A DNA stretch of 64,000 bases from Stutzerimonas stutzeri (GCF_024448715.1 NZ_JAMOHZ010000005.1:310001-374000); one strand, 5' to 3'; shown: positions 1-10,078, counted from the first letter of the stretch. The notes: a model not told the origin generated them from the sequence alone. Made by a program: numbers and translations.

Positions 1-129
1 AACCAATACCGCTCCCACCGCTGCGCCCGCCAGTACGGGAACCACAACGTTGCGATCAGAGGCCGAAGCGGTGCCAGCCATGATCAGGCAGCCCGCGAGC
101 AAACCCACCTTGATTATTCGACCGAACAT
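1..129 (-). CDS. Small exported protein, 3' end cut by the window
   Basis: The 43 visible codons begin at ATG 129-127, with a GGAG-type ribosome binding site at 136-139. They read as a typical Sec signal peptide: basic start (FGRIIK), hydrophobic core, and an A-S-A processing site about 24 residues in. The mature part opens with alternating Gly/Ala/Val (LAGAAVGAVLV), which could be a glycine-zipper membrane segment. The C-terminus lies outside the window, so no function is assigned. It is transcribed divergently from the DUF1810 gene. Confidence 0.6.
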   Translation of the reverse strand, partial: MFGRIIKVGLLAGCLIMAGTASASDRNVVVPVLAGAAVGAVLV

Positions 130-294
130 AAAAGTCTCCTTTTGCGGATGGGGCTCTTTCCCCGTAGCCATCAAACAACGCCGCTCGGTCAGCGTGCGTC
201 AGTGCGGTGTAAACAAGGCGTAAAGGGCAGTCACATCGAATCCGGCGCGGCGCGGTCTGATGAGCAAGGCAGTTGCAAACGTGAGGGAATTCTT

Positions 295-720
295 ATGCAC
301 GACCCATACGACTTGAATCGATTCGTCACCGCCCAGGACGGCATCTACGACCGAACCCTGGCGGAACTGCGCAGCGGCCGCAAGCAAAGTCACTGGATGT
401 GGTTCGTCTTCCCCCAGATCGCCGGGCTCGGCCACAGCGAGATGGCGCAGCGCTACGCCATTTCCAATGCGGGCGAGGCGCTCGCCTATATGCAGCATCC
501 ATTGCTGGGAGCACGGCTGGAAGAATGCGCGCAGGCGATGCTGCAGCACACTGACCTCCCGGCGCGACACATTCTCGGCTCGCCAGACGATATGAAGTTG
601 CGTTCGAGCATGACCTTGTTTGCCTGCGTCGCGCCCGAGCGGCCCGTTTTTCAGGCCGTACTGGACGCCTTCTTTGCTGGGCAGCTCGACCCGGCGACAA
701 CCTCGCGCCTGCATCCTTGA
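295..720 (+). CDS. DUF1810 family protein
   Basis: A 141-residue protein of the DUF1810 family. The hallmark is the N-terminal block ending in SHWMWFVFPQI (about residues 30-40), followed by a mostly helical domain. The family is found across bacteria as stand-alone proteins of about 140 residues and has no established biochemical role; some members lie near calpastatin-like annotations that I consider uninformative. I chose ATG 295 because a GAGGG ribosome binding site lies just upstream and because the homologous region starts here. The reading frame stays open 51 codons further upstream, but that part has no family signature. Confidence 0.75.
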   Translation: MHDPYDLNRFVTAQDGIYDRTLAELRSGRKQSHWMWFVFPQIAGLGHSEMAQRYAISNAGEALAYMQHPLLGARLEECAQAMLQHTDLPARHILGSPDDMKLRSSMTLFACVAPERPVFQAVLDAFFAGQLDPATTSRLHP

Positions 721-818
721 GCGGGACGCCCTCGGCCTGCCGTTAGGCGGGCCGAGGCCAGTGCGATAGGCTTGTCGCTTTCTGGCAGGCCACGCCAACC
801 CTCTAGACAGGTTCATAG

Positions 819-2474
819 ATGAATATCTCGCTGCTCAGCCGCTACGCATTTTTCGTTCTCTGCGCGTTGACCGCCCTGCTCTGCCTGCCGTTTCTGAATC
901 ACCCTTGGGTGTGGCCGCTATTCGGCATCACCGCCCTGCTGACACTGCTGGGCATCTACGATCTGCGCCAGCACGAACATGCGGTACGCCGCAATTATCC
1001 GATTCTCGGCAACATTCGTTACCTGTTCGAAGGCATCCGTCCGGAAATCCGCCAGTACTTACTGGAAGGCGATCAGGATCGCGTGCCGTTCTCGCGCGCA
1101 CAGCGGTCGCTGGTCTATGCGCGGGCGAAGAACGAGATGGACGACAAACCCTTCGGCACGCTGATCGATGTCTACGAACCCGGATACGAGTGCATCGGCC
1201 ATTCGATCCGCACCGCAGCGGTCAGCGATCCCGAGACCTTCCGCGTGTCTATTGGCGGGCCGCAGTGCGCGCAGCCCTATTCCGCTTCGGTATTCAACAT
1301 TTCGGCGATGAGCTTCGGCTCGCTCAGCGGCAATGCGATTCAGGCGCTGAACCGAGGCGCCAAACTTGGCGGCTTCTACCACGACACCGGTGAAGGCAGC
1401 ATCAGCCGCTACCATCGCGAACACCGCGGCGATCTGGTCTGGGAGCTGGGCAGCGGCTATTTCGGCTGCCGCACCGAGAACGGCGAATTCGATCCGGATC
1501 GCTTCGCCGTCCAGGCGCGAGACCCACAAGTAAGGATGATCGAAATCAAGCTGAGCCAGGGCGCCAAACCCGGGCACGGCGGCATCCTGCCGGGGCGCAA
1601 GGTCAACGCCGAAATCGCCTCCACGCGAGGCATCCCGGAAGGCTTGGATTGCATCTCGCCAGCGAGCCACAGCGCCTTCACCACACCATTGGAGCTGATG
1701 ACCTTCATCGCTCATCTGCGTGAGCTATCCGGTGGCAAGCCGGTCGGCTTCAAGCTGTGCATCGGCCATCCCTGGGAGTTCGTCGCCATCGTCAAAGCCA
1801 TGTTGCAGAGCGGTATCTATCCCGACTTCATCGTGGTCGACGGCAAGGAAGGCGGAACGGGTGCAGCGCCTGTCGAGTTCACCAATCACATCGGCATGCC
1901 CCTGCGTGAAAGCCTGTTGTTCGTGCATAACGTGTTGGTCGGCTGCAACTTGCGCGAACATATTCGCATTGGCGCCAGCGGCAAGATCGTCAGCGCTTTC
2001 GACATTGCCAGCGTGCTGGCCATGGGCGCGGACTGGGTGAATTCGGCCCGCGGCTTCATGTTCGCGATCGGCTGCATCCAGTCGCAGCATTGCCACACCA
2101 ATCGCTGCCCCACCGGCGTCGCCACCCAGGACCCGTTGCGCCAACGCGCGCTGGTCGTGCCGGACAAGGCGGAACGGGTCTTCAGTTTCCACCGCAACAC
2201 CGTGCATGCTCTGGCTGAATTGCTCGCGGCCGCCGGCCTGTCACACCCTGCCGAACTGGGGCCACATCACCTGATTCGCCGTATCAGCTCGACCGAAATC
2301 AAGCTGTTCTCACAGCTGTATTACTTCGTCCAACCGGGAGCGCTGCTGAAGGAGCGGATCGACAGCGAATTCTTCGCCCGCATTTGGAGCATGGCCCAAG
2401 CAGACGGCTTCGAAGCCATGCCGCAGAAGACCGAGCGCGGCGCCGCGCAGGTCGAGGAACCGCTGATCAGCTGA
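819..2474 (+). CDS. FMN-binding glutamate synthase-domain protein, membrane anchored
   Basis: A 551-residue protein with two hydrophobic segments in the first 50 residues, then the FMN-binding (beta/alpha)8 synthase domain of glutamate synthase. The FMN-site run GKEGGTGAAP and the motif C-x5-C-x4-C followed by PTGVATQ (ligands of a 3Fe-4S cluster in glutamate synthase) are both present. The glutaminase (class II amidotransferase) domain and the GltB C-terminal helix domain are absent. Stand-alone proteins of this type are known in many bacteria and archaea, but their substrate is unclear. It is a single gene, 199 bp upstream of glpK. The membrane anchor suggests an activity at the inner membrane surface. 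I see no partner beta subunit nearby. Confidence 0.85.
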   Translation: MNISLLSRYAFFVLCALTALLCLPFLNHPWVWPLFGITALLTLLGIYDLRQHEHAVRRNYPILGNIRYLFEGIRPEIRQYLLEGDQDRVPFSRAQRSLVYARAKNEMDDKPFGTLIDVYEPGYECIGHSIRTAAVSDPETFRVSIGGPQCAQPYSASVFNISAMSFGSLSGNAIQALNRGAKLGGFYHDTGEGSISRYHREHRGDLVWELGSGYFGCRTENGEFDPDRFAVQARDPQVRMIEIKLSQGAKPGHGGILPGRKVNAEIASTRGIPEGLDCISPASHSAFTTPLELMTFIAHLRELSGGKPVGFKLCIGHPWEFVAIVKAMLQSGIYPDFIVVDGKEGGTGAAPVEFTNHIGMPLRESLLFVHNVLVGCNLREHIRIGASGKIVSAFDIASVLAMGADWVNSARGFMFAIGCIQSQHCHTNRCPTGVATQDPLRQRALVVPDKAERVFSFHRNTVHALAELLAAAGLSHPAELGPHHLIRRISSTEIKLFSQLYYFVQPGALLKERIDSEFFARIWSMAQADGFEAMPQKTERGAAQVEEPLIS

Positions 2475-2530
2475 GCGACGGATGTCGAAAAGCCCACGGT
2501 TTCGTCTGGACCGCCTACTCTTTTGACTTC

Positions 2531-2550
2531 AGTTTTCGCAAACGAACATA
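2531..2550. promoter_or_regulatory. Putative GlpR operator upstream of glpK
   Basis: Read on the minus strand this 20-mer is an imperfect palindrome, TATGTTCG-TTTG-CGAAAACT. It matches the E. coli GlpR operator pattern (TGTTCG-N4-CGAACA) in most positions. It lies about 125 bp upstream of the glpK start, in a region without genes. Repressor binding is inferred from the adjacent glpR gene. Confidence 0.55.
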
Positions 2551-2607
2551 GCTGTGCTAGCGCCACGTTCGAGGCATGGGCTTCTCTCGCCAACATGTCG
2601 TGCGTGA

Positions 2608-4185
<1,578 letters not shown>

Positions 4186-4210
4186 GCCCGCGCGGATTGG
4201 AACCAAACAG

Positions 4211-4250
4211 CGCCCGGCCCGGATTCGATTCCGCGCCGGGCGTTTCGATT
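4211..4250 (+). terminator. Hairpin after glpK
   Basis: A perfect 8-bp GC stem (CGCCCGGC at 4211-4218 with GCCGGGCG at 4235-4242) follows glpK by 25 bp. It is followed by a short T-rich stretch (TTTCGATT). It could terminate or attenuate transcription between glpK and glpR. Confidence 0.5.
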
Positions 4251-4264
4251 CACAAACGAACAAT
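4242..4264. promoter_or_regulatory. Possible degenerate GlpR site upstream of glpR
   Basis: On the minus strand the stretch reads TTGTTCGTTTGTGAATCGAA. One half (TGTTCG) fits the GlpR half-site and the other half is poor. The position, 60-85 bp before glpR, would suit autoregulation. This is weak. Confidence 0.3.
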
Positions 4265-4325
4265 TCTTTAATCAAAGACCAGACTGCGGCATCCTTCGCC
4301 ACATATTGATAAGAAGGAAGCCTTC

Positions 4326-5084
4326 ATGAGTCTGGCCCCAAGACAGCAGAGCATTCTCGAACTAGTGCGCGAGCGCGGCTACGTCAGCATCGAAGAGCTG
4401 GCGCAACAGTTCGCGGTGACGCCCCAGACCATCCGCCGTGACATCAACCAATTAGGCGAAGCCGGCCTGCTCCGCCGTTACCATGGTGGCGCTGCCCACG
4501 ACTCCAGCGTGCAGAACACTGCCTACACCCAACGCGCCCGGCAGATGCGCGACGAGAAACGCCGCATCGCCGATGCCATGGCCGCGCACATCCCCGATCA
4601 GGCTTCGCTATTCATCAACATCGGCACCACCACCGAAGCCATTGCACACGCGTTGCTCAACCATCGCGACCTCAAGGTCATCACCAACAACCTGCATGTG
4701 GCGAGCATCCTCAGCCCGAAGGAAGACTTCGACGTGCTGATCGCGGGCGGCAACGTGCGCAGCGACGGCGGCGTGGTCGGCCAGGCCACGGCGGATTTCA
4801 TCAGCCAGTTCAAGGTGGACTTCGCCCTGATCGGCATCAGCGGCATCGACGAGGATGGCACCCTGCTGGACTTTGATTACCAGGAAGTCCGCGTTTCCCA
4901 GGCCATCATCAACAACGCCCGCAAAATCTTTCTCGCTGCAGATTCGAGCAAATTCGGCCGCAACGCCATGACCCGCCTCGGTTCACTGGAGCAGATCGAC
5001 ATGTTGTTTACCGAAGCCCAGCCACCGGAAGCCTTTCTCGAACTGCTCGCCCGGCATGACGTGAAGCTGGAAGTCACGGGGTGA
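4326..5084 (+). CDS. glpR: DeoR-family repressor of glycerol metabolism GlpR
   Basis: A 252-residue DeoR-family regulator. The N-terminal winged helix-turn-helix (about residues 6-55) includes [13 protein letters not shown], the DeoR recognition signature. The C-terminal sugar-phosphate isomerase-like effector domain contains the NIGTTTEA loop, as expected for binding of glycerol 3-phosphate. In Pseudomonas GlpR represses the glp genes until glycerol 3-phosphate binds. Its position between glpK and glpD supports this identity over other DeoR members. Start: ATG 4326, preceded by AAGAAGGAAG. Confidence 0.93.
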   Translation: MSLAPRQQSILELVRERGYVSIEELAQQFAVTPQTIRRDINQLGEAGLLRRYHGGAAHDSSVQNTAYTQRARQMRDEKRRIADAMAAHIPDQASLFINIGTTTEAIAHALLNHRDLKVITNNLHVASILSPKEDFDVLIAGGNVRSDGGVVGQATADFISQFKVDFALIGISGIDEDGTLLDFDYQEVRVSQAIINNARKIFLAADSSKFGRNAMTRLGSLEQIDMLFTEAQPPEAFLELLARHDVKLEVTG

Positions 5085-5115
5085 TCGTTGTTTAGCAAAG
5101 GCCGACGCCTGAGCC

Positions 5116-5238
5116 TGGTGGGCTGAAGCCCACCCTACGAAGCTGAAGCCCACCCTACGAAGCTGGTGGGCTGAAGCGGAACGCCGCCCGGCCCACCCTA
5201 CGAACTCCGAGCCACCGTAGGGTGGGCTTCAGCCCACC
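5116..5238. repeat. REP-type palindromic repeat cluster (copy A)
   Basis: Contains several copies, in both orientations, of a module centred on GGTGGGCTGAAGCCCACC followed by CTAC, plus one long variant with an inserted GC-rich arm (GGAACGCCGCCCGG). The outer copies are inverted, so the whole could fold into a large cruciform. The same short and long modules recur at 47966-48086. It is extragenic, as is usual for REP elements. Confidence 0.8.
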
Positions 5239-5294
5239 AAGAAAAAAACACAACTCGATCCGTACAACCTCAGCACCAACAAGCAGCTCACTTC

Positions 5295-5330
5295 TGTTCG
5301 TTTATTTTCTTTTGATATAAAAATCGAACA
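5295..5330. promoter_or_regulatory. Possible GlpR half-sites in the glpD promoter region
   Basis: Two GlpR-type half-sites face each other: TGTTCG at 5295-5300 and CGAACA at 5325-5330. The 24-bp spacing is much longer than in a single operator, so they may belong to two weak operators. Support is only by similarity. Confidence 0.35.
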
Positions 5331-5364
5331 TGCGATCTGGAGAATAGAATTCTTCTGCGCTACG

Positions 5365-5382
5365 ATGTTCATATTCGAAAAT
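5365..5382. promoter_or_regulatory. Putative GlpR operator upstream of glpD
   Basis: The sequence ATGTTCATATTCGAAAAT is an imperfect palindrome, TGTTCA-TATT-CGAAAA, that fits the GlpR pattern TGTTCG-N4-CGAACA. It lies 27-44 bp before the GTG start of glpD, where bound repressor would block the promoter or RNA polymerase exit. Confidence 0.55.
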
Positions 5383-5408
5383 ATATATTCGTTTTTGAGG
5401 AGAGCACA

Positions 5409-6944
5409 GTGACCGACACCGACCGCCCCGTCTCCGAGCTCTATGACATCGCCGTCATCGGCGGAGGAATCAACGGCGTGGGGATCGCCGCAGATGCGGC
5501 AGGTCGCGGGCTTTCGGTGTTCCTTTGTGAACGTGACGACCTTGCCAGCCACACGTCTTCGGCCAGCAGCAAGTTGATCCATGGTGGTCTGCGCTACCTC
5601 GAGCACTACGAATTCCGTCTTGTACGTGAGGCGCTGGCCGAGCGCGAAGTGTTGCTGCGCAAGGCGCCGCATATCGTCAAGCCGATGCGTTTCGTCTTGC
5701 CCCATCGCCCACATTTACGACCTGCCTGGATGATTCGCGCCGGGCTGTTTCTTTATGACAACCTCGGCAAGCGGAAACAGCTTCCCGCCTCGCGCAGCCT
5801 GACATTTGGCGATGACAGCCCGCTGAAACCGGCGATACGGCGCGGTTTCGAATATTCTGATTGCTGGGTCGACGATGCGCGACTAGTCGTACTCAACGCC
5901 ATGGCCGCACGAGAAAAAGGCGCGCACATCCATACCCGCACCCAATGCCTGAGCGCCAAGCGTGCCGGCGGCATCTGGCATGTCGAGCTGCAGCGCCAGG
6001 ACGGCACGCGCTTCTCGCTGCGCGCTAAGGCACTGGTCAACGCGGCGGGCCCTTGGGTCGCGCAATTCATCGGCGAAAACCTTCAGCAACGTTCGCCTTA
6101 TGGCATCCGCCTGATTCAGGGCAGCCACGTCATCGTGCCCAAACTGTACGAAGGCGAGCAGGCGTACATCATGCAGAACGAGGATCGGCGCATCGTCTTT
6201 GCCATCCCCTACCTGGGTCGATACACCATGATCGGCACCACCGATCGTGAATATCACGATGACCCGGCCACGGTCAGTATCAGCGAAGAAGAGATCGCCT
6301 ATCTGCTTGGCGTAGCCAACACTCACTTCCGCAAACAGCTGGAGCCGGAGGACATCCTGCATACCTTTGCTGGCGTTCGCCCGCTGTGCGACGACGAGTC
6401 CGATAACCCCTCGGTCGTTACCCGCGATTACACCCTGTCGCTGGAAGCCGAGCATAAGCAGGCGCCGCTGCTCTCGGTGTTCGGCGGCAAGCTGACCACT
6501 TACCGCAAACTGGCCGAATCGGCGATGGCTCAGCTCAAACCCTTCTTTCCGGCCATGGGCCCGAGCTGGACGGCCAGCGCCGGCCTACCCGGCGGCGAAG
6601 GCATGAGCACCGTCAAGGCACTGGCTGAAGAGCTGGCAGCGAAGGTGCGAGGTTTGGAGCTGCCGCTGGCGCAGCGCTGGGCGACCCTATACGGCAATCG
6701 GGCATGGCGCATGCTGGGCGAGGCGCGCTGTGTAGCCGACCTGGGCGAGCAGTTGGGGCAGGATCTATACGCACTGGAGGTGGACTATCTCCGCCGGGAA
6801 GAATGGGCGGCTCGGGTGGACGATATCCTCTGGCGCCGCACCAAGCTCGGCCTTGCCTTCACCGCTCAGGAAAAGGACCGGTTGCAGCAATATCTGGATG
6901 CGCAACCGGCCATGACAAAAGCGGTAGATGTGGACGCGGCCTGA
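5409..6944 (+). CDS. glpD: Aerobic glycerol-3-phosphate dehydrogenase
   Basis: An FAD-dependent inner-membrane enzyme oxidising glycerol 3-phosphate to dihydroxyacetone phosphate with electrons passed to quinone. The 511 residues start at GTG 5409 behind a strong TGAGGAGAG ribosome binding site. The Rossmann FAD motif is AVIGGGINGVGIAADAAG (about residues 14-31). It is followed by the family signature SSKLIHGGLRYLEHYE. The C-terminal cap domain (from about residue 390) is complete. It completes the pathway begun by GlpK and is probably controlled by GlpR through the operators just upstream. Confidence 0.97.
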   Translation: MTDTDRPVSELYDIAVIGGGINGVGIAADAAGRGLSVFLCERDDLASHTSSASSKLIHGGLRYLEHYEFRLVREALAEREVLLRKAPHIVKPMRFVLPHRPHLRPAWMIRAGLFLYDNLGKRKQLPASRSLTFGDDSPLKPAIRRGFEYSDCWVDDARLVVLNAMAAREKGAHIHTRTQCLSAKRAGGIWHVELQRQDGTRFSLRAKALVNAAGPWVAQFIGENLQQRSPYGIRLIQGSHVIVPKLYEGEQAYIMQNEDRRIVFAIPYLGRYTMIGTTDREYHDDPATVSISEEEIAYLLGVANTHFRKQLEPEDILHTFAGVRPLCDDESDNPSVVTRDYTLSLEAEHKQAPLLSVFGGKLTTYRKLAESAMAQLKPFFPAMGPSWTASAGLPGGEGMSTVKALAEELAAKVRGLELPLAQRWATLYGNRAWRMLGEARCVADLGEQLGQDLYALEVDYLRREEWAARVDDILWRRTKLGLAFTAQEKDRLQQYLDAQPAMTKAVDVDAA

Positions 6945-7048
6945 TCGGCCGCGGCGTTTGCAGCTCGCTCCACGAACGCTTTACCGGCGTTTGAATCGCC
7001 ACCCGATTGCGGTAGGCTCAGCCACTTCTCAAGACGGAGTAACGCCCC

Positions 7049-7330
7049 ATGGCCCGAGCCACTGCCCGCCACATCCTTGTTCCCACCGAAGAAAAGTGCA
7101 ACGAACTGAAAGCTGCCATTGAAGGCGGCGCCGATTTCGCCCAGGTTGCCAAAGACAACTCCACCTGCCCATCCAGCCGTCAAGGTGGCGATCTGGGCTC
7201 GTTCGGCCCCGGCCAGATGGTCAAGGAGTTCGATACCGTGGTGTTCAGCGCGCCGATCAATGTCGTGCAGGGCCCGGTGAAGACCCAGTTCGGTTATCAC
7301 CTGCTGGAAGTGACCAGCCGCCAGGACTAA
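7049..7330 (+). CDS. ppiC: Parvulin-type peptidyl-prolyl cis-trans isomerase
   Basis: A 93-residue single-domain parvulin, almost exactly the size of E. coli PpiC (cytoplasmic, no signal peptide). The domain runs from the RHIL motif (residues 7-10) through GGDLGSFGPGQMVKEFD to the closing FGYHLLEV. It catalyses cis-trans isomerisation of peptidyl-prolyl bonds in folding proteins. It is monocistronic, preceded by a GGAGTAA ribosome binding site and followed by a hairpin at 7339-7362. Confidence 0.93.
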   Translation: MARATARHILVPTEEKCNELKAAIEGGADFAQVAKDNSTCPSSRQGGDLGSFGPGQMVKEFDTVVFSAPINVVQGPVKTQFGYHLLEVTSRQD

Positions 7331-7338
7331 TCATCCCC

Positions 7339-7362
7339 GTCCCCGCATCCATATGCGGGGAC
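7339..7362 (+). terminator. Hairpin after ppiC
   Basis: A perfect 10-bp stem, GTCCCCGCAT / ATGCGGGGAC, with a 4-nt loop, 9 bp after the ppiC stop. There is no T-run, so it may protect the 3' end or act as a Rho-independent terminator of poor quality. Confidence 0.5.
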
Positions 7363-7512
7363 GCCGCAACATCTCTCCTCGAAAAGCGCATCAAAGCCAC
7401 CGACACGTTGATAGCCCACACGACCGTACAGGCCCGAACGGGTCAAAAGGACTATGGTCAGGTGACGGTACAGCCGTTCTTACCGGATGGCATAACGAGA
7501 GGAGAACTCACC

Positions 7513-7884
7513 ATGTTCCATGTCACTCGCATAGGCGACAAACGCATCGATGTAGATTTCTCCGGCAAGCTCGATAGCAGCGAGATGCGCTTCGCACTCG
7601 ATGAGCTGATGAGGAAATCCGATGGCATTACGCACGGACAGATGCTCTACCGAGTGGGCGACTTCGACATACCGACCTTGGGCGCGGTGGGCGTCGAGCT
7701 GTCGCGAATTCCACAGCTGTTTCGCTTCATCCGCCGTTTCGACCGCTGCGCCGTGGTTTGCGCCAAGGAATGGGTGCGCAAGGCCAGCGAAATTGAAGGC
7801 GCTTTGATTCCCGGCCTGACGATGAAAGCGTTCGATGAGCATCAAGGCACCGAAGCGCATAACTGGCTGGAAGGTCAGGGCTAG
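7513..7884 (+). CDS. STAS/SpoIIAA-like domain protein
   Basis: A 123-residue protein resembling the SpoIIAA-like (STAS/SEC14-type) family of small cytoplasmic proteins common in Pseudomonas. It starts with a strand segment (FHVTRIGDKRIDVDFSGKLD) and continues with alternating helices and strands. The role of this family is unknown; some members bind lipids or sense the membrane. ATG 7513 is chosen because GAGAGGAGAA lies 7 bp upstream, although the frame is open from 7408. Its stop overlaps that of the convergent CAP-domain gene by 4 bp (CTAG). Confidence 0.65.
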   Translation: MFHVTRIGDKRIDVDFSGKLDSSEMRFALDELMRKSDGITHGQMLYRVGDFDIPTLGAVGVELSRIPQLFRFIRRFDRCAVVCAKEWVRKASEIEGALIPGLTMKAFDEHQGTEAHNWLEGQG

Positions 7885-8783
7885 CGCGGCGTACCGAATA
7901 CCTGTGTCCAGTAGCTGACGGCCGCGCTGTCCGGGTTCGTGGCATAGGCGGCGCCCATCTCGGTGAAATCCGGTCGCATGATGTTGGCGCAATGCCCAGG
8001 ACTGGCGAGCCAGCCGGCCACGGCCTGCTCCACCGAGCCCTGCCCGGCCGCGATGTTCTCGCCGATCCGGCTCCATTTGTATCCGGCGCGACTGGCGCGA
8101 TCGCTCACCTGGCTGCCATCCGGAGCCTCGTGACTGAAGTAATCCTGATTAGCCATGTCGCGGCTATGGTCCAGCGCGGCCTGGGCCAGCTGATCGTTCC
8201 AGCGTAAAGCCGGTGCTGCTTCGAAGGTCTGGCGGCCGCATTTACGCGGGTTCGCGCGCGCCTCGTTGACCCGTTCGAGCATTGCCTTGCCAGCTTCTTG
8301 CCAATCGCCCAAATTCGGCGATAGCAGCGGCTTGGCAAGCAGCACCTGCCAGGTACTGCCTTGCCTCGACACGCCGATTTCGGCGAATTCATCACTACGC
8401 AGCGCGCTGCAATAGCGCTGCCTGAGCGCGCTCATGGCAGCCTGCGCATTCGCCAAGCCGGACACCGAGATAGCCTGCAATTTCGCCGGACGATAGCCAG
8501 ACGCCTGTAAATCCCGCTGCAGCTGCGCCCCGCTAGTCGCTGGCGACACGGCGAGCGCATCAGAGGGCGCAAGCGGCCCCACCGCTTCGCCTTCGCCACC
8601 GCTGCAGGTCTGGGTGGATCTGCGAAAATCGTTAATCAGGCTGACCAGATCCATCGGCTCGTCCGCCCTGCTCCCGGCCGCGAAGACAACGACGAGCATC
8701 AACACGGTGCCAACCCTCAACGGTTTGCCCCGCGCTCGGTGCGTGCGGACTGGAGAAACTACGAATGCTTGCGACGCTGTCAT
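7881..8783 (-). CDS. CAP-domain (SCP/PR-1-like) exported protein
   Basis: A 300-residue protein with an N-terminal signal sequence (hydrophobic VGTVLMLVVVFAAGS ending near residue 39) and a C-terminal CAP domain from about residue 165. CAP signatures seen are DHSRDMANQDYFSHEAPDG, YKWSRIGENIAAG, and the W-x-SPGHCANIM block that includes a conserved His. Bacterial CAP proteins are secreted or periplasmic and mostly without known activity. The middle region (residues 50-160) has no domain I recognise. The ribosome binding site is AAGGG before ATG 8783. It is convergent with the STAS-like gene and divergent from the TauE/SafE gene. Confidence 0.85.
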   Translation of the reverse strand: MTASQAFVVSPVRTHRARGKPLRVGTVLMLVVVFAAGSRADEPMDLVSLINDFRRSTQTCSGGEGEAVGPLAPSDALAVSPATSGAQLQRDLQASGYRPAKLQAISVSGLANAQAAMSALRQRYCSALRSDEFAEIGVSRQGSTWQVLLAKPLLSPNLGDWQEAGKAMLERVNEARANPRKCGRQTFEAAPALRWNDQLAQAALDHSRDMANQDYFSHEAPDGSQVSDRASRAGYKWSRIGENIAAGQGSVEQAVAGWLASPGHCANIMRPDFTEMGAAYATNPDSAAVSYWTQVFGTPR

Positions 8784-8983
8784 GGATAACCCTTGTTTCG
8801 GCTCTCGGTTCTGTCCTGGGCCAGCGCAAGAGCGCGCCCTACGGGTCGTTATATTCTGCTGACCACAGCCAGCCGAGACCTATCCACGGGCGCACGCGAA
8901 ACAGGCGGGCAAACGTGCGATCATCACGCGGCGAAACCGAACGCCACACGCTGCATTTCGATTGGTCCTGAAAACACCCAGCC

Positions 8984-9718
8984 ATGACCCTATCCGACTT
9001 TCTGCTGTTCGCCCTGCCTGCGATCTTTCTTACCGGCGTCTCCAAAGGTGGTTTCGGTGGAGCCCTCGGAGGCATTGCCGTGCCGCTGCTGGCGCTGGCC
9101 ATCTCGCCGAAACAGGCGGCCGCCGTGATGCTGCCGATTCTTTGCCTGGCAGATGTGGTGGGCCTGAAAGCCTATTTCGGCAAATGGGATGTGGCGAACC
9201 TGAAAGTCATGCTGCCAGGCGCGCTCATCGGCATCGCGCTTGGCTCACTGACCTTCGGCATGCTCGACGAACGCATGATCGGCCTGATGATGGGTGCCAT
9301 CGCGGTGAGCTTCGTGATGCTCGGACTGATCACCAACAACGACAAGCCACGGCCGCTACAACGTGGGCGCGGCACGCTGCTCTCCTCGATTGCCGGCTTC
9401 ACCAGCTTCGTCGCCCATGCGGGTGGCCCGCCGATCCTCATGCATCTGCTCCCGCAGCACCTGGACAAGCTGCGCTACGTGGCGACCATCAACCTGTTCT
9501 TCCTGATGACCAATGCGATCAAGCTGATTCCCTACGCCGCGCTCGGCCAGTTCAGCCGCGAGAATCTGCTGCTGAGCCTGACGTTGGCGCCCATCGTCCC
9601 CTTCGGCGTCTGGACCGGCCTCTGGCTGCACAAACGCATCGATCACACCTGGTTTTACCGAATCGCCCGCATAGGCATGTTGCTGGCCGGTTTGCAGCTG
9701 ATCTGGAAAAACCTTTGA
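8984..9718 (+). CDS. TauE/SafE family anion exporter
   Basis: A 244-residue integral membrane protein with about eight hydrophobic segments, typical of TauE/SafE (sulfite/sulfonate exporter) proteins. Family marks are the glycine-rich GVSKGGFGGALGG near residue 19 and the second-repeat motif FTSFVAHAGGPPI around residue 140. The family moves sulfite, sulfoacetate or similar anions out across the inner membrane, but the substrate cannot be read from sequence. No sulfur-metabolism genes lie alongside. The start ATG 8984 places the first membrane segment at the N-terminus. Confidence 0.85.
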   Translation: MTLSDFLLFALPAIFLTGVSKGGFGGALGGIAVPLLALAISPKQAAAVMLPILCLADVVGLKAYFGKWDVANLKVMLPGALIGIALGSLTFGMLDERMIGLMMGAIAVSFVMLGLITNNDKPRPLQRGRGTLLSSIAGFTSFVAHAGGPPILMHLLPQHLDKLRYVATINLFFLMTNAIKLIPYAALGQFSRENLLLSLTLAPIVPFGVWTGLWLHKRIDHTWFYRIARIGMLLAGLQLIWKNL

Positions 9719-9822
9719 GGCACCGCGATAGCCGGCTCCCGTCAACCCGGCCAGTTTTTTATGAACGATCGCAACCCACTCCAGTCGGAATTAGTGAACC
9801 CACTGCAACAGGAGTCATCTTC

Positions 9823-9909
9823 ATGCTGAAGTTTCTGGGCAGCACTATCGGAATCATTTTCCTGATCGGTTTGTTGGTGGTAATCGGCTTGTTCATGCTG
9901 GTGTTTTGA
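9823..9909 (+). CDS. Putative 28-residue single-span membrane peptide
   Basis: A short open frame preceded by AGGAG at 9809-9813, a good ribosome binding site at 9 bp spacing. It encodes MLKF followed by an almost continuous hydrophobic run rich in Ile, Leu, Gly and Val to the C-terminus, with one Lys at the N-terminus. This would make one membrane helix. It sits between the TauE/SafE gene and a strong terminator (9996-10026), so it is probably transcribed. Small hydrophobic proteins of this type often bind larger membrane proteins. Function unknown; expression needs proof. Confidence 0.5.
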   Translation: MLKFLGSTIGIIFLIGLLVVIGLFMLVF

Positions 9910-9995
9910 CACCGTTTTTGCAGACGAGGAACAAGCGCATGACTAGACGAACCGCAGCCTGCGAGCCCGTCGCGCCGAACTGACAAGCCATTATC

Positions 9996-10026
9996 GAAAG
10001 GCCGCCGAGCTTCCCGGCGGCCTTTC
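9996..10026 (+). terminator. Rho-independent terminator
   Basis: Perfect 12-bp stem GAAAGGCCGCCG / CGGCGGCCTTTC with a 7-nt loop. It is followed by TCATAT. It closes the TauE/SafE plus small-peptide unit before the MscS gene. Confidence 0.8.
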
Positions 10027-10078
10027 TCATATCTGCAGTGACACATCGGCCTCACCCCACAGATGCCCGAATGCTTTC

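Larger units (their letters stand above)
5085..5408. other. glpR-glpD intergenic region
   Basis: This 324-bp stretch has no gene. Its first half holds REP-type repeats (5116-5238). Its second half is AT-rich and holds the glpD promoter region with putative GlpR operators (5295-5330, 5365-5382). Confidence 0.7.
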
